Shown one piece after another: positions 46,003-57,029 of a DNA stretch of 64,000 nt. The position numbers were made by a program, and so were the translations under genes. The stretch comes from Tetraselmis striata (Eukaryota; Chlorophyta; Chlorodendrophyceae; Chlorodendrales; Chlorodendraceae): positions 186,001-250,000 of the forward strand of contig VCJN01002002.1 in assembly GCA_006384855.1 (NCBI GenBank), written 5' to 3'. The notes beneath the pieces are model-generated. The model worked only from the letters and a program-made list of their open reading frames with translations. It did not search any database and was not told the origin of the DNA. Within the stretch, counting starts at the first letter, position 1. Each line of letters starts with the position of its first letter.

Positions 46003-47790
46003 GCCTGGTTGCGGGCGCCCCGGGACTCCGCGTATTATTGTCAAAACTCAAACACACCCCGCCCGTAGTTAGGGCTTCTTGGCTTCCCGGTCGTCGCACG
46101 ATCCGAGGATCAACGACATCCGGGAACCCCACTCAGAACCCTCCCGCACCCAACCGGGCACGGCCGCACTACAGGTCGTATCTAGGCGTTACTAGCGCGC
46201 AAAAGCACCCACCACGTGGATGGAGGTTGGGGGTGAAGCCGCCGCCCGGCATGCCGCACTCATGATCATCCGCTCCTAGATTGTGGGCCCGCTACATGAC
46301 GGCATGCGTTGTAGTCGGAAAGGGCATGTAGAGCCAATGGTTGTATGTGTGATATCTAATGAGTCATAAGCTCTAGCCTGTTGATGTCCCGCAATTTAAG
46401 TTTGAGGCATGATTCAATCCACTTCTCTGGAGTTATGGCCATTTCCTCAAGTTGAACGAAGTAGTGTGGAACTGGTAAACACGTATTGAGAGAGAGAGGG
46501 AGAGGGAGAGAGAGAGAGAGTGAGTGAGTGAGAGTTGGGGGAAGGGAGACGAGATGAGAGTAGAGGGAGGGAGACGGAGAAAGATGATGGTAGAGAGAGG
46601 GGGGGGGGGAGAGAGAGGGAGAGAGATGAGAGATGAGATAGTAAGACAAGGGAGGGAGGGAGAGGGAGAGGGAGATGAGAGGAGAGAGACGGGGAGAGGG
46701 AGGGAGAGAGTAGGGGGCGGGGGGAGCACGTGGATCTATGGAACCGGTACCCATCGGACACGTATTACTTGGTGAAGACCGAGGAGGTAAGAGTCAATGA
46801 GGAGTCGAGACTAGCAAATACCTGTTGCCGCCCCGTACGTAGTGCCGGTAGTGCTGGTTCGGACTAAAATCCTTGGTACTGGTACGAGTACGAATTACGA
46901 GTACATTGCCAGCAGCCCAGCAGTGCAATATTGCATCAATGTACTGGTGGAATTCAGCCGAGGACGAGGATGTTTCAGGAGGCTGGACTCACTTCCGAAG
47001 CCTTTTCCTTTACCCGCCACAGGTCCGTGCGTGTGAGCAGGAGGATTAAGGAGGATAGCCGGAAAAACGAAAAGAATTGCCCACTGTTTCATGGGTGCCT
47101 GTTCTGGTGCAGATCTCGGAGATCGAGTCGCGCCGCGACGGGGAATTGAACCCCGGTCTCCTGCGTGACAGGCAGGGATACTGACCACTATACTATCGCG
47201 ACTATTCCAGCGGATGCTGAGATAGCTTGGTGGCTTCATGTCCGTATCATGGAATGTAACGTGTATATATCCATTACCTGACCTTGTCAACCCCGTGTCG
47301 CAGCAGGCGGCCCACCCCGCACGCGCGCGTTCAGCATGTAGTTATTCGCTTTCAGCAGTAAGGATTAGTAGCCGGCCGCCATGGGCACGTTGGCCGACGG
47401 CCAGCACACCGTACCCGTAGAGAGGCCGCGCGAGGCTTGCCGTCGGTGTCGTCTGCTCAGCATCATGTCTCGCCGTCCGCCTGACGATGTGATGATGGCG
47501 CGCCACAGGGTCGAGCCCAAAGCCCCCCCCCCTTCCCCCTTCTCTCAAGCCCACCGACGCAGGCGCAATTCGCGGTCACCCCGCTGCTGCTGTCAGCAGT
47601 CTCCACGCTCCGGACATATATGCGCTACTGGGCTCCCAGGCCTGCGCTCGCCCAAGCCCCGGACCGTGCCAGTACTGATTGTCAGCGCGACATCGGTGCC
47701 AGTGGCGGTATGACCGGCGCGGCTCGGCGCGGATGACGGCAGCGCTCACCCCCACACACCCCACCTCCGCCCCAACTCGTCCGCGATGGC
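46003..47790 (-). repeat. Right arm of large inverted repeat (~1.79 kb)
   Basis: Inverted copy of 34621-36414. It keeps the tRNA-Asp gene, the purine-rich microsatellite (46483-46730) and the upstream region of the double-LysR gene, ending in the ATG-GC of that gene's start codon. Beyond 47790 the sequence is unrelated: the copied ATG (47784-47786, plus strand) is followed after four codons by a stop. The G/C homopolymer here is 10 bases (47523-47532) against 19 in the left arm. Confidence 0.95.
47131..47202 (-). tRNA. trnD-GUC: tRNA-Asp (GUC), second copy
   Basis: Identical over the mature tRNA to the gene at 35218-35289, in the opposite orientation, as part of the inverted repeat. Acceptor, anticodon and T stems are all preserved, so both copies look functional. 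Confidence 0.95.
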
Positions 47791-49002
47791 AGGCAGATCT
47801 TGAAGTCAGGTCGGACACATACGGTGCTATGAGCGAGTCATTGGGTGTAGCGCACATCGACGGACGCGCCGCTGGCTAGCCATGCACTGCGCTGTCAGGC
47901 ACTCGGTGGCGTTTGTATGCCCTCTACCAGCGTGAGCGGCGTGTCTTTGAAGCCTGCTGCGCACCTGTCGCGCACACCAGGTTGATCCTCGCCCGGTCAA
48001 CGAGCGAATGGTCGCAGTGTACACAGCTTTTTTCTTATGGCTAGCTTTATTTTTATCATCTAATGGGACTGCACTAGAAAGACAGTGTCACATAAACTGC
48101 TCTCAGAGCTTTGCACACCCATGATATACGTTCATTGATGCGACATGTCTGGCATGTGGATAGTCTGTGCATTGCATCCCTTAGCTGGTCTGAATGACAT
48201 TTCATGAGATGTTCCCTGACTGTACAGTATTTGTCTGAAAATTCAAACCATCTGCGATGCCTTGCATGCCGGCGCCACTGTCTTGTATGGCAGCACGTAG
48301 CAAGCAGTTTAGTCACTTTCTGGGTTGCTATAGTCGCCATACTTTCACCGGGTATCTCTCCTGGGCATGTATACATGTCTATATTGGGTATCTTCGCCAC
48401 CCCCTCCAGGCGGCCAACCACTGCTTGACAAGCTGCACTCCACCCCTGCCACATCAGGCCCGGTCTAGCTGCGCGACTCAGTATCTTTCTCATGTGATGT
48501 GCACACTCGCACCAATTTCTCGCCCATCCAGTACACAGCAACCCCACGCATGTCTGCTGGGCTCCTGCTGGCTTGACAGGCTCTCTGCCTTGTCGGAAGA
48601 GAGAAGCCCCCCCACCACCCTCAACCCAACGCAGCACCGTTGTGGCTGGAGCATCATGGGAAGTTGGGCACCAGCAGCACGCTTTAGTTTGGTGTGAATC
48701 GACCTTGCTACAGTGGGCCACGGAGGTGTATGGCGCAGGACATTGCCGCATGGCACTGCTGGCTGCCTCGGCAGCGCTTGCCTGAGGGCGAGGTCGTTGC
48801 TCCCTGCTGCATTCCCGCGATCAATCGCTCTAAGCTATGCCGATTGGGATAATCGAGTCACGCAAGACAGGGCCCAAATTGCTACTCCTGAAACTGCAGG
48901 CGCTGCACCCTAGCGAGACCAGCAGGCCTGCAAACCTTCGAACTTGCGGATAGCCCAGGAGCACCAGGTCTGTCGAGCTACATGCAGCCACAGCGCCGCT
49001 CC
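47791..49002. other. Region between the inverted repeat and the FLU gene
   Basis: The longest frame is on the minus strand (48074-48751, 225 codons, Cys- and His-rich, with EHLMKCHSDQLRDAMHRL). I do not recognise it, and its composition is not clearly coding; it could be a relic of a mobile-element gene. The 3' end of the FLU gene is expected in 48700-49002. Confidence 0.35.
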
Positions 49003-51885
49003 CTACTTGGACCGCGCTGGCGCCGCTGTGACGCTCTTGCGCATCTCCGAGATGTACAGATCGTAGTACTTGGCCGCCTCGTCGTAGTCCCCAAGGTCGG
49101 TGTGCAGGTCCGCGATGGAGCCGTACGCGTCCGCGTCGCCCACGTGGTTGTCAATCTCTGCGGGTGCGGCAGGCAATCAGGCGCGGTACGCGGACGGCAA
49201 GCGGGCGGAAGGGCCAGCACGGGGCGGATGGGAGGCAGGGGGAGGACGGTTTTCTCTTGTTGACTATATGTTTTCTAGTTTCATGCCGTTTAACACAACA
49301 TATGAATCCGGACCCGAGCCTCTGTCCGTGTGCGCGTATCTGTTCGCGTGCATTTGTTCGGATTTGGATGGCTTCTATCCCCGCTCCGTGTGCAGGCTCA
49401 GCCTGGAATGGACCTGGCTTCATCCATACTATCATGAGAGTAGCGACCGTATTCTAGTTTTACTCCATGCTATTCGAAAAGTTGGCACTCTCACTTGCGC
49501 ATGCGCCTGCCCTGGGTAGCCCAAAGAGCGGGGATAAAGGCAGCCAGCCTGGTTACCTGCAACCCCTTCTTTGGCCACCTCGCTCCCAACAGAAGCAATA
49601 CTATCAGCGTGACGTATTTCGCAGGGCCAAAGGGCGCTGAGTGACCCGGCGCGGCTCACCGTTTGAGAGCTTGAGCACCACCAGCAGGTGCTTGATGGCC
49701 GCCTTGGACTGGCCCTGCAGGCGCTCCGCGGCCGCGAGCCCGCGGTACGCGCGCCGCTGCGCCAGCTTGTCGCCGTTCGCCTTGGACAGCATGAGCGCCT
49801 TCTCAAAGCGCACCATCGCCGCGGCGCCGCTCTTCTCCTTCAGCAAGCGCTTGCCCTCCCGCAGCGTACTGTCATGGAGAGGCAGCAGCCGCGCACAATC
49901 AGCCCTCACAGTGACCGCCGCGCGCCCCTCTGGCCTGGCATCACCCAAAATGCAGAGCATATCATGCTGCACTTGGCGTTCCAGCATGAAAGTGTCCTTC
50001 TCACAGCATCCCCCGACGGATTCTCATCCGAGATGCTTTGTCATGATTTTTGCTGAAGGAAATCGGGGGTGTCGTTCGAGTACAAAATGCTGTCCATCCA
50101 AACACTACAAAACACCCGAGAGTAAACGATATAAAACCTGTTCCTGTAGGTTGTGGAAACAGATAAAACCAAATAACGGGGTGTGTGTGTACTCCTGCGA
50201 ATGCGCCGAAAGGATGCTATACCTGCAGGTGTTGATTCTAGGCATGTTGGCCAGGCCACCCGTTAAGGGTTTACCCTGTACCCAGCACTTCGCCCAGTCA
50301 GTCAGTCCGCTGGCCCATCCGATGGTCGTACACCCCGCGGGGTCCCCCCCACCCCCATTCCTCGTCTCTGCATACCGCACACAGACATCGCCCCGCCCTC
50401 GCCGCCTTAGCCCGGGACCACCCTACACCTACACACTGTGCATCCGCCAAGCCGCCACACTTCTGTTCTATGACTCAGCACTTGCATTGGAGGGGCGATG
50501 CGGCACCTGACGCAGTCCCCTCGGAGGGTGGTTTGCGAGATGGGGAGCAGTGTGGACGAGTGCCCAGGTACACATTCCATTTGCCATCTGGTAAAGACAG
50601 TCCAGCCCCCACCCGCCCGCCCGCCTTGCTGCCGGTGAGGCTAGCCAGCATAGTTCTGCAGAGTCATCACTGGTAAGGGTGATTGCCGCATCTGGTTGGG
50701 GGGCGCACCGGGACACCATCTCCGCCTCCTTGCTCACCGGCTGCTCTGTGTCCGGCACGCTGCTGATGCCGGTTGCGATCTCCTTCTGCAGACGCGCCTC
50801 CGGGTCGCGCGCCGCGGGCGGCGGCGGGGCCATCGGCGGGGCGCCCAGGGAGACGGAAGCGGGCGCGTAGGTGAGGCCAGGCGCGTAGGCGGTGCCGGCG
50901 CGCGCCTGCTGGCGGAGCTGGTTGTTGATGGCGCGCAGCTGGTTGTTCAGGCGCTCTACCTCGCCCTGCGTGCAGCCATCCCCTCTCAGCCACCCAGCCT
51001 CGCGCCCCAAGGCTGGCTCTCCTATCCATTACATCTATATCCCTATCCCCTCACCTGTTAGAAATAACAATAAAAAGCGAGCTGCGGGTGGTAGGGGGGA
51101 CACCAGGGAGGCTCCTGAGCAACGCAGGCGATGTGCCACGCACCTTGCGCTGCCTGGAGGTGATGCCGCCAGTGATGGCACCCAGCAGCGCAATGAACTC
51201 GGTGATGCCCACGACGTCCACCCCAAACGGAGTCGAGCACAGCACATTGCCCTTCCCGCCGCGCTCTCGAGCTTCCATCTGCACGCACGGCAACAGGTCC
51301 ACACCGCTCAAACACCGCCGGGATCGCGGCAGCTGGGGCTGAATTAGGGGCGGGAAGGGGCAGGGGTGACTGGTGTCGGGGCTCACCTCCAGCTCGGCGC
51401 GCACCCGTTCCAGCTCCTCCTCCGCCAGGCGCTCCTTGGCCAGGCGCAGCTCCAGCAGCTCCGCCTCCTCCTCTGCCAGCGGGCCACCGATGCCTGCGAG
51501 CCGCCCACCCGCAAGTGGACCCGCCCGTCAGCGCCGTCTGCCAGATCCGAGGTGGGAATAGATTGAGGGCGCGGGACGGGGGGTAGGGGTGGAGGGGCGC
51601 ACCGGATCGCTGCAGGAAAGGCTGGATCACGCGGTCGCCCACCCTCGCCTGCGCGGGCCGAGCCGCACCCACCAGCCCCGCCGCAGCCATGGACAGCAGC
51701 GCACGTCGCGACGCCGCCGCCGACGCGACTGCCGTCTCCAGCGGAGGACCGTCGTGGGGGGCCGCCGACGCGCGGGCACCGCTGCGGTGGGGCGCCGTGG
51801 GCCGTCCGCCGAAACGCGCTGCGAACGCAACGGGCGACGGCGCCGACGCGAGATGTGCCATTGCTGTGTCGTGCGCGAAGAACAA
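49003..51885 (-). CDS. FLU: FLU homologue, regulator of tetrapyrrole (chlorophyll) synthesis, 6 exons
   Basis: Exons: 51603-51885, 51387-51493, 51144-51278, 50709-50965, 49660-49868, 49003-49157; phases agree throughout and give 381 residues (373 if the second ATG is used). Plant FLU is about 316 residues. It sits on thylakoids and its C-terminal TPR domain binds glutamyl-tRNA reductase, shutting off 5-aminolevulinate synthesis in the dark. Here residues 1-80 look like a plastid transit peptide plus a twin-arginine-like thylakoid signal (SRRALLSMAAAGLVGAA, then AQA). A coiled coil follows (95-140), then a membrane-like segment (GITEFIALLGAITGGITS) ending in the FLU signature RQRK, the coiled coil GEVERLNNQLRAINNQLRQ, YAPGLTYAPA, and TPR units (GKRLLKEKSGAAAMVRFEKA; QRRAYRGLAAAERLQGQSKA; DADAYGSIADLHTDLGDYDE). 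Order and spacing match FLU closely. Confidence 0.9.
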
Positions 51886-52497
51886 CTCGCGCAGGAAAAA
51901 AAAAGTTGCCAGCAGCTCAAGTCGGGTTTACGTCGACAGTGCCAGGCGCTGGAGGCGTGGTAGGTGCACTGCGGGTTGTGCTTCAGCTCTGTCGCGGAGT
52001 TGCGTTTGGGGACTACGATGCTCTGCCGTCTCGGAACAACCACGGTACCACTTTGCATGCCGATGCGATCCCGCGCCGCGATCATCGACGCGTCATCACC
52101 AGGGCGCGCCGCCAGCAGGCAGGTCGTCGCCTGCGCAGATTGGATTGGATATGCGCGACGCCGGCGCATAGCGATAGGTTACTGTAGCTAATGCCCGTCG
52201 TAGTTCAGGCTGTACAGGCTGTGTATAAGTCTTGTAGGGATTTGCACGAAGTAATCCTTAATTCTGAAATAGTGCTAATCCTTCTCCGGTATCTTCAGAG
52301 AACATGTCGCAGTACCGGTAGGTTTATGTATTAGTAGCGACCTGTGATAGAAATACCATAGGGATCAATCAAAGTAGTATAGCGCTAAATAATCGTATGA
52401 AGTAACTTGACAGTTGAATCAGCGATGCGTCGATTTTTCAGAAAATTGTAAAAGAACGGGTTCTATATCACTGGCCTACAGTTCCATGAATTGCCTT

Positions 52498-52600
52498 TTT
52501 TTTTTTCGCCCCCGGGACAGGACTGGCACCAGTGAAACCCTTGCAGCGTCTCTACGACGGCCGTTTAGGCAGCAATCCAGTTACGGAAAGCCCTGGGTCC
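52498..52600 (-). mobile_element. Very short LINE 3' end with A-tail
   Basis: Matches the last 100 bp of the LINE at 61326 (CCCCCGGGACAGGACTGGCA, then TCTCTACGACGGCCGTTTAG), with a T-run at 52498-52507 that is the A-tail on the minus strand. It is severely 5'-truncated. Confidence 0.7.
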
Positions 52601-53019
52601 ATGAATTGCCTTGCCAGCGCTTTGAAGTACCAGCAGCGAGCGTTTGCATTGCCAGCGCTTTGAAGTACCAGAGTTTTCGCAGCTAGACAGCGTAGATTTT
52701 GCATCAAAATGTACGGGGTCGGCTGGGACCGAAAGATCCACGACTGGTACGGGGCCGCCAGACCGGATGGTGTCCGGAAAGGCGCCGCGCGTCCCGAGCC
52801 CCCGCCGGTGTTGTAAATTACATGCCACTAGCGATCACGTGGCTCATCAGGACAGTACATTCCGCTTTGCTGCTCCCGCCCTCTCATCACAGCCAAGACG
52901 CCGGAAGAGCTTGATTAATTGCTGCCGCACCTGGGCTTATCGGACACGCTACACCCCTGTGGGATTTAATTACATGAGCTAGCAGCAGAAGGCGATATCG
53001 GAAATCACCAAAAAAAAAG

Positions 53020-53425
53020 GGCAATCAGAAAGGTCCTCTACAGCGACTGCGGGTTGGAAGCAGTAACATGAGAAGACGTGGAGTGGGCACGAGCACACGC
53101 ATCAGACTTGGCCATCTGCACACCGGCAGAGAGAATGCCGCCCAGGGTACCATGCACGCAAGCCGAGACCCGCTGCAACAGCCCCCGCCGTGTGCGCGAC
53201 AGGTGACGGCGGAACTCAACAGGTTGGCAGGCGACAAAATTCCGAAGTGCCTGAACGGATTGACCACGAAGAAAGCAAGAGGTCGGGGCGGAAGGACCGC
53301 CAGGGAAGTTGCGCACAGCCAACAGCACCGCGAAGATGTAGACCACCGTCAAAGCGGACTTCCCGAGACGGCCGCGGTCCTCAACCCCTATGGGATGGCG
53401 TATATCAATACTGATATTCACTTCC
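53020..53425 (-). pseudogene. Decayed retroelement C-terminal fragment, second copy
   Basis: The minus-strand frame 53038-53421 matches the plus-strand frame at 17940-18298 (GKSALTVVYIFAVLL, SFLRGQSVQALRNFV-like, HGTLGGILSAGVQ). The shared 3' tail ends in CTAGCTCATGTAA near 52970. Only the last ~130 codons are left. Confidence 0.6.
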
Positions 53426-53692
53426 CACTTCAGGCGCTTTCACAACTAACCAGAGTATCCCTAATCTAAATCGAGCAGCATCCGGAAACGTACCACAAAA
53501 GCGAATACTTGTCTCCAACAATTGAAGGCGCTCCCGATCCGCGGCCGCCCTTTATACTCGGATACAGGGCGCCGCTGGACTGGCGCCGGCCGGTCCAGGC
53601 GGACCGGGCCGGCAGGGTCGTCACATAACCCTGACGTATGGCGCTGCGAAAGCCAAGGTTTCCTAGGTCGTTCCTCCCAAGGAAACCCTACA

Positions 53693-53865
53693 GTTTTTTT
53701 TCCATTACCAGCAGCGAGTAGCGAGTACCAATACCAATACCATCAATACCAGCAGTACCAGCAGTACCCGCAGCGAGTACCAATACCAGCAGCGAGCGTT
53801 CGCATTGCCAGCGCTTTGAAGTACCAAATTTTTTTTTCCATTACCCGCAGCGAGTAGCGAGTACC
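53693..53865. repeat. TACCAG-type minisatellite and flanking repeat
   Basis: Repeats of ACCAGCAGT/GAGTACCAATACC between two copies of a block with TTTTTTTCCATTACC and GCAGCGAGTAGCGAGTACCA (53693-53730 and 53826-53865). A related CCAGCGCTTTGAAGTACCAG unit occurs twice at 52612-52672. Confidence 0.7.
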
Positions 53866-54180
53866 AGTACTCATAGCCTCCCAACCGTGAGATCGTAATC
53901 GGACGGCAGTGTAATTAAGGACCGTGGGTGGGCGGGTGGGCGGGTGGGCGGGTGGGTGGATTATCCAGCGAAGCGTCGATTTTTCGGCGGTGAGCTTTAT
54001 TGCCGTACGGGTACCCGTTTAGTGCAGCGGATCGGCCCTATAGGTGCATGACTAAAGCGCTTATCTACTGTCATGTCCTATTGAGTACTATAATCCACCC
54101 ACCCACCCACCCGCCCGCCCACGGTCCTTAATTACACAGCCGTCCGATTACGATCTCACGGCTGGGAGGTACTGGTACTC
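53859..54180. repeat. Snap-back inverted repeat with G-rich arm
   Basis: Arms of about 90-100 bp: 53859-53965 and 54090-54180 are inverted copies (GAGATCGTAATCGGACGGC, AATTAAGGACCGTGGG). Next to the loop, the left arm holds (GGGTGGGC)n and the right arm (CCCACCCA)n. The loop is about 125 bp. It resembles a foldback or MITE-like element; no coding sequence. Confidence 0.85.
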
Positions 54181-54184
54181 ACTC

Positions 54185-57020
54185 GTCGAAACGGGGTCCG
54201 CTTAACCGCGCTTAACGACTACCAGGCGCGAGTAGTCGCCTGTCTATATCGCGTCTAACGTTAGGCGTCACAGCACTTTAAACCTGGCGGTAAGGATGAG
54301 TACGGCAGCGGAGCCCTGCATCAAAGTACTATAGCGAGTAGCGGGTACTCGGTAGTCACGAGTGCACAAAGTACGACACGCGTACACGAGTCACTGTACT
54401 TTACGGGAATCGCCGCCCTTCATATCTGCTATTAGGCGTGCGCCTCCTCACGAGTACGCGCGGAAGATACCCGCGTGATGACGAGTGATGACGACGAGCA
54501 GGCGGGGCAGTACGGTACTGGTCGATACACAACAAAGGCTGCAAAAATGCATTACACGGTAGTCACGGTTGGTTTTGTGATTTAATAAAGGTGAGGTGCC
54601 CGGCTGGATCAGCGGCCAATGAGCGTCGAGCTTCGGGATGTGGTTAAGCGGACATGGGCGCGCCTACTCCTAGCTTGCAAATTTAACGTCAAGGCACCGG
54701 ACATTTTCGGATTTATGGCGGAGGGGTCGGCAACTGCATAAAGTATTAGGGAAATACTAGAAATTTAATTACAATGGGTCTAGTACTACCGCCCCCGGCC
54801 CGTGCCCGCCCCCCCCTGGCCTGCGGCCGGCTGGCTCCGCTGCCGCCGGCCTCTTCCTGGCGCCGGCATGTGGTGTTATGCCCGCTGTCGGCTCGGGTGC
54901 TGACTGCCCCTTGTTGCCCGCAGATACTTCTGCGGGCATGCTATTCATGGCAGCTGTTGCCATCTGCTGCGCCCCGCGGCTAAGGAGCTTGTTTGACGGG
55001 GCTGGCATGATGCCGCCGCGCGCTCCCGTTGCGCTTGCTTCCTCTCGCGTCCAGCCTGCATCCTCGCAACGTCCTGAAGCGCCGGGGATCTAGCCGCACG
55101 GGGAACATGAGCTCGTCGAGCGAGCGGGGGAGGGGGGGCTGTAGCCGGTAGACAGGTCTTGCACCGGAGCGCCGTTATGGTCGATTCCGGACTGCGGTAG
55201 TGATGAAAGAAAAAACACTAAGTCGCCGACACTCGGGCAGCGACAACATCAGCAGCTACACGATGAGCAAGTAAACCGGCCGGCAAGCGCACCTTTGCAC
55301 TGGGGATGCAAAGAACCCTTGCTGCATGCGTCGGCTTCATCGAGTTAAGCAAGGCAGCTTGCTCCTCCTCCACGGTCAATTAGGTTGTGCAGACGGGCCG
55401 TTCAGCTTGACCAGTCAAAAGCGCACGACGTGTCATCGGCGCTGACTGTCGGGAGGTAGCAGCGCAGGGGCGGGCCGCGCGGGACAGGCGGGGGCTCGCG
55501 TGCTCCTCTCGGCAGCATGATATCTTCCCACGACGCGTCATCCGTCCCGGCAGCGGCATGGAAGGTGCTGACGGAGGCCATGGTGGCACGGGGGGCGAGC
55601 AGGGCGATCTGCTCTTCACGCGAGGCGGTCAGCATAAATAGGCGAAGCAGCGAGCGAGGAAGTGCCGAAGTGTGAAAGTGCGCGCGCGGTGGTGGCAAAT
55701 CACGTATTTTATATCATTGCATCAGTCTCGAGTAGTAATGGTACCTCGGTACCCGGGGCGTCACAATAACAATATCAATGACACTACGATAGATGCATCT
55801 GCTGTTGTATGTAATGCACAACGCGTTTCACATTAATCTTATTGCTGAACAGATTACATGCATATCAACATACATACCACAAATGACATGAAATTCACAA
55901 AAGTACAGATGTGTATAACGGCGAAGACAAATGCAAACTTTTGTGTCAACATCGGTTGACAATACCTGATCGCGACGATACTGCAGTACATCGCGGCATC
56001 CATGCGTAACATTGACCCATGTTGTCAGTATCAGAAAAGTTATGTTGTGAGTGTGTCAGGAAAATTAGTGAAGCATGCATGTGCAAGCATAATGCAGATT
56101 GGCCATGTTTCGTAAGATAGTATTGCTTAACATTACATTTGGAAACCCCAGACCCAACCGACGCCTATATGTATCATGCGCCTGCCATACTACGCAACTG
56201 CTCCCGCAACATATGGATATGCTCAATTCACACACGCCACGGTTGCTGCGTATATGCTACTACTGCATGGCATCAACACCGCCATCATCCTCATCGAGGG
56301 CGGCGATGTCGTAGGCATGGGAGTGCTTCAAGTAGGAGCACCACCCGTGCCGGGCTGCACTATCAGCATCAGCGCAAAGTGCAGGAAAGCAACAACAACA
56401 TGTAAGATGCTGCCGCGACGCGCTGCCCGGAACTAGAGCCATGTACTCCGTCTCCATCAACAATAACACGGTCACGAGCTGCCAATTGAGCTAACGATGT
56501 TACAAGCTCGCGCAGCAATATGTAGACTGGGCCTTCATGTCTGCTTGTAGCGATTCGAGCTCGGCTCGACAACATGTTCTTCTCCATGTGACATGATGAC
56601 GCACGGACGTACGGATGAGAATTACGCGCGGGTGTTGGTGAGCCGGTTGTGGTCTTGAACAACTTGGGGTGACCTTGGTCGCAACAAGTTGCGAGACAAT
56701 TAATCGCCGCGTGTAACGCAGCGAAACTGGAAGATGGCATGCTTAGTTCGCTGTTATGGCTGCCTTTATGTCTACTCGTGCTGCACCCAAAAAGGGCGCA
56801 ACGACATCTGCCTAGTAACCCGTACCACTTAGCGGCATGGTAGCCGGAAAAGCGGTTAGGGAAAGGAGGATATCCCATAAACAAGTTTAGAACATGGTCG
56901 ACCTTCCTCACCCTCTACCTCACCTCGGGGCATCAACGACATGACGGCCGGAACATTGCCAATTTGTGGTAGGGGGCTCACAATAGTTAGACAAGTATAA
57001 AGACTGGGTCCCTGAGGTGA
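54185..57020. other. Region with no recognised gene
   Basis: Scattered short frames, none with convincing protein composition or splice structure. A frame at 54774-55093 (plus) is Ala/Pro/Leu-rich but unsupported. The minus frame 55402-55698 has a short Ser/Ala-rich start and is equally unsupported. No structured RNA seen. Confidence 0.4.
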
Positions 57021-57029
57021 GAGTGCCCT

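Noticed and set aside
48074-48751. 225-codon minus-strand frame as a confident gene
   Set aside because: No domain, no conserved motif and weak composition; reported only within a region note.
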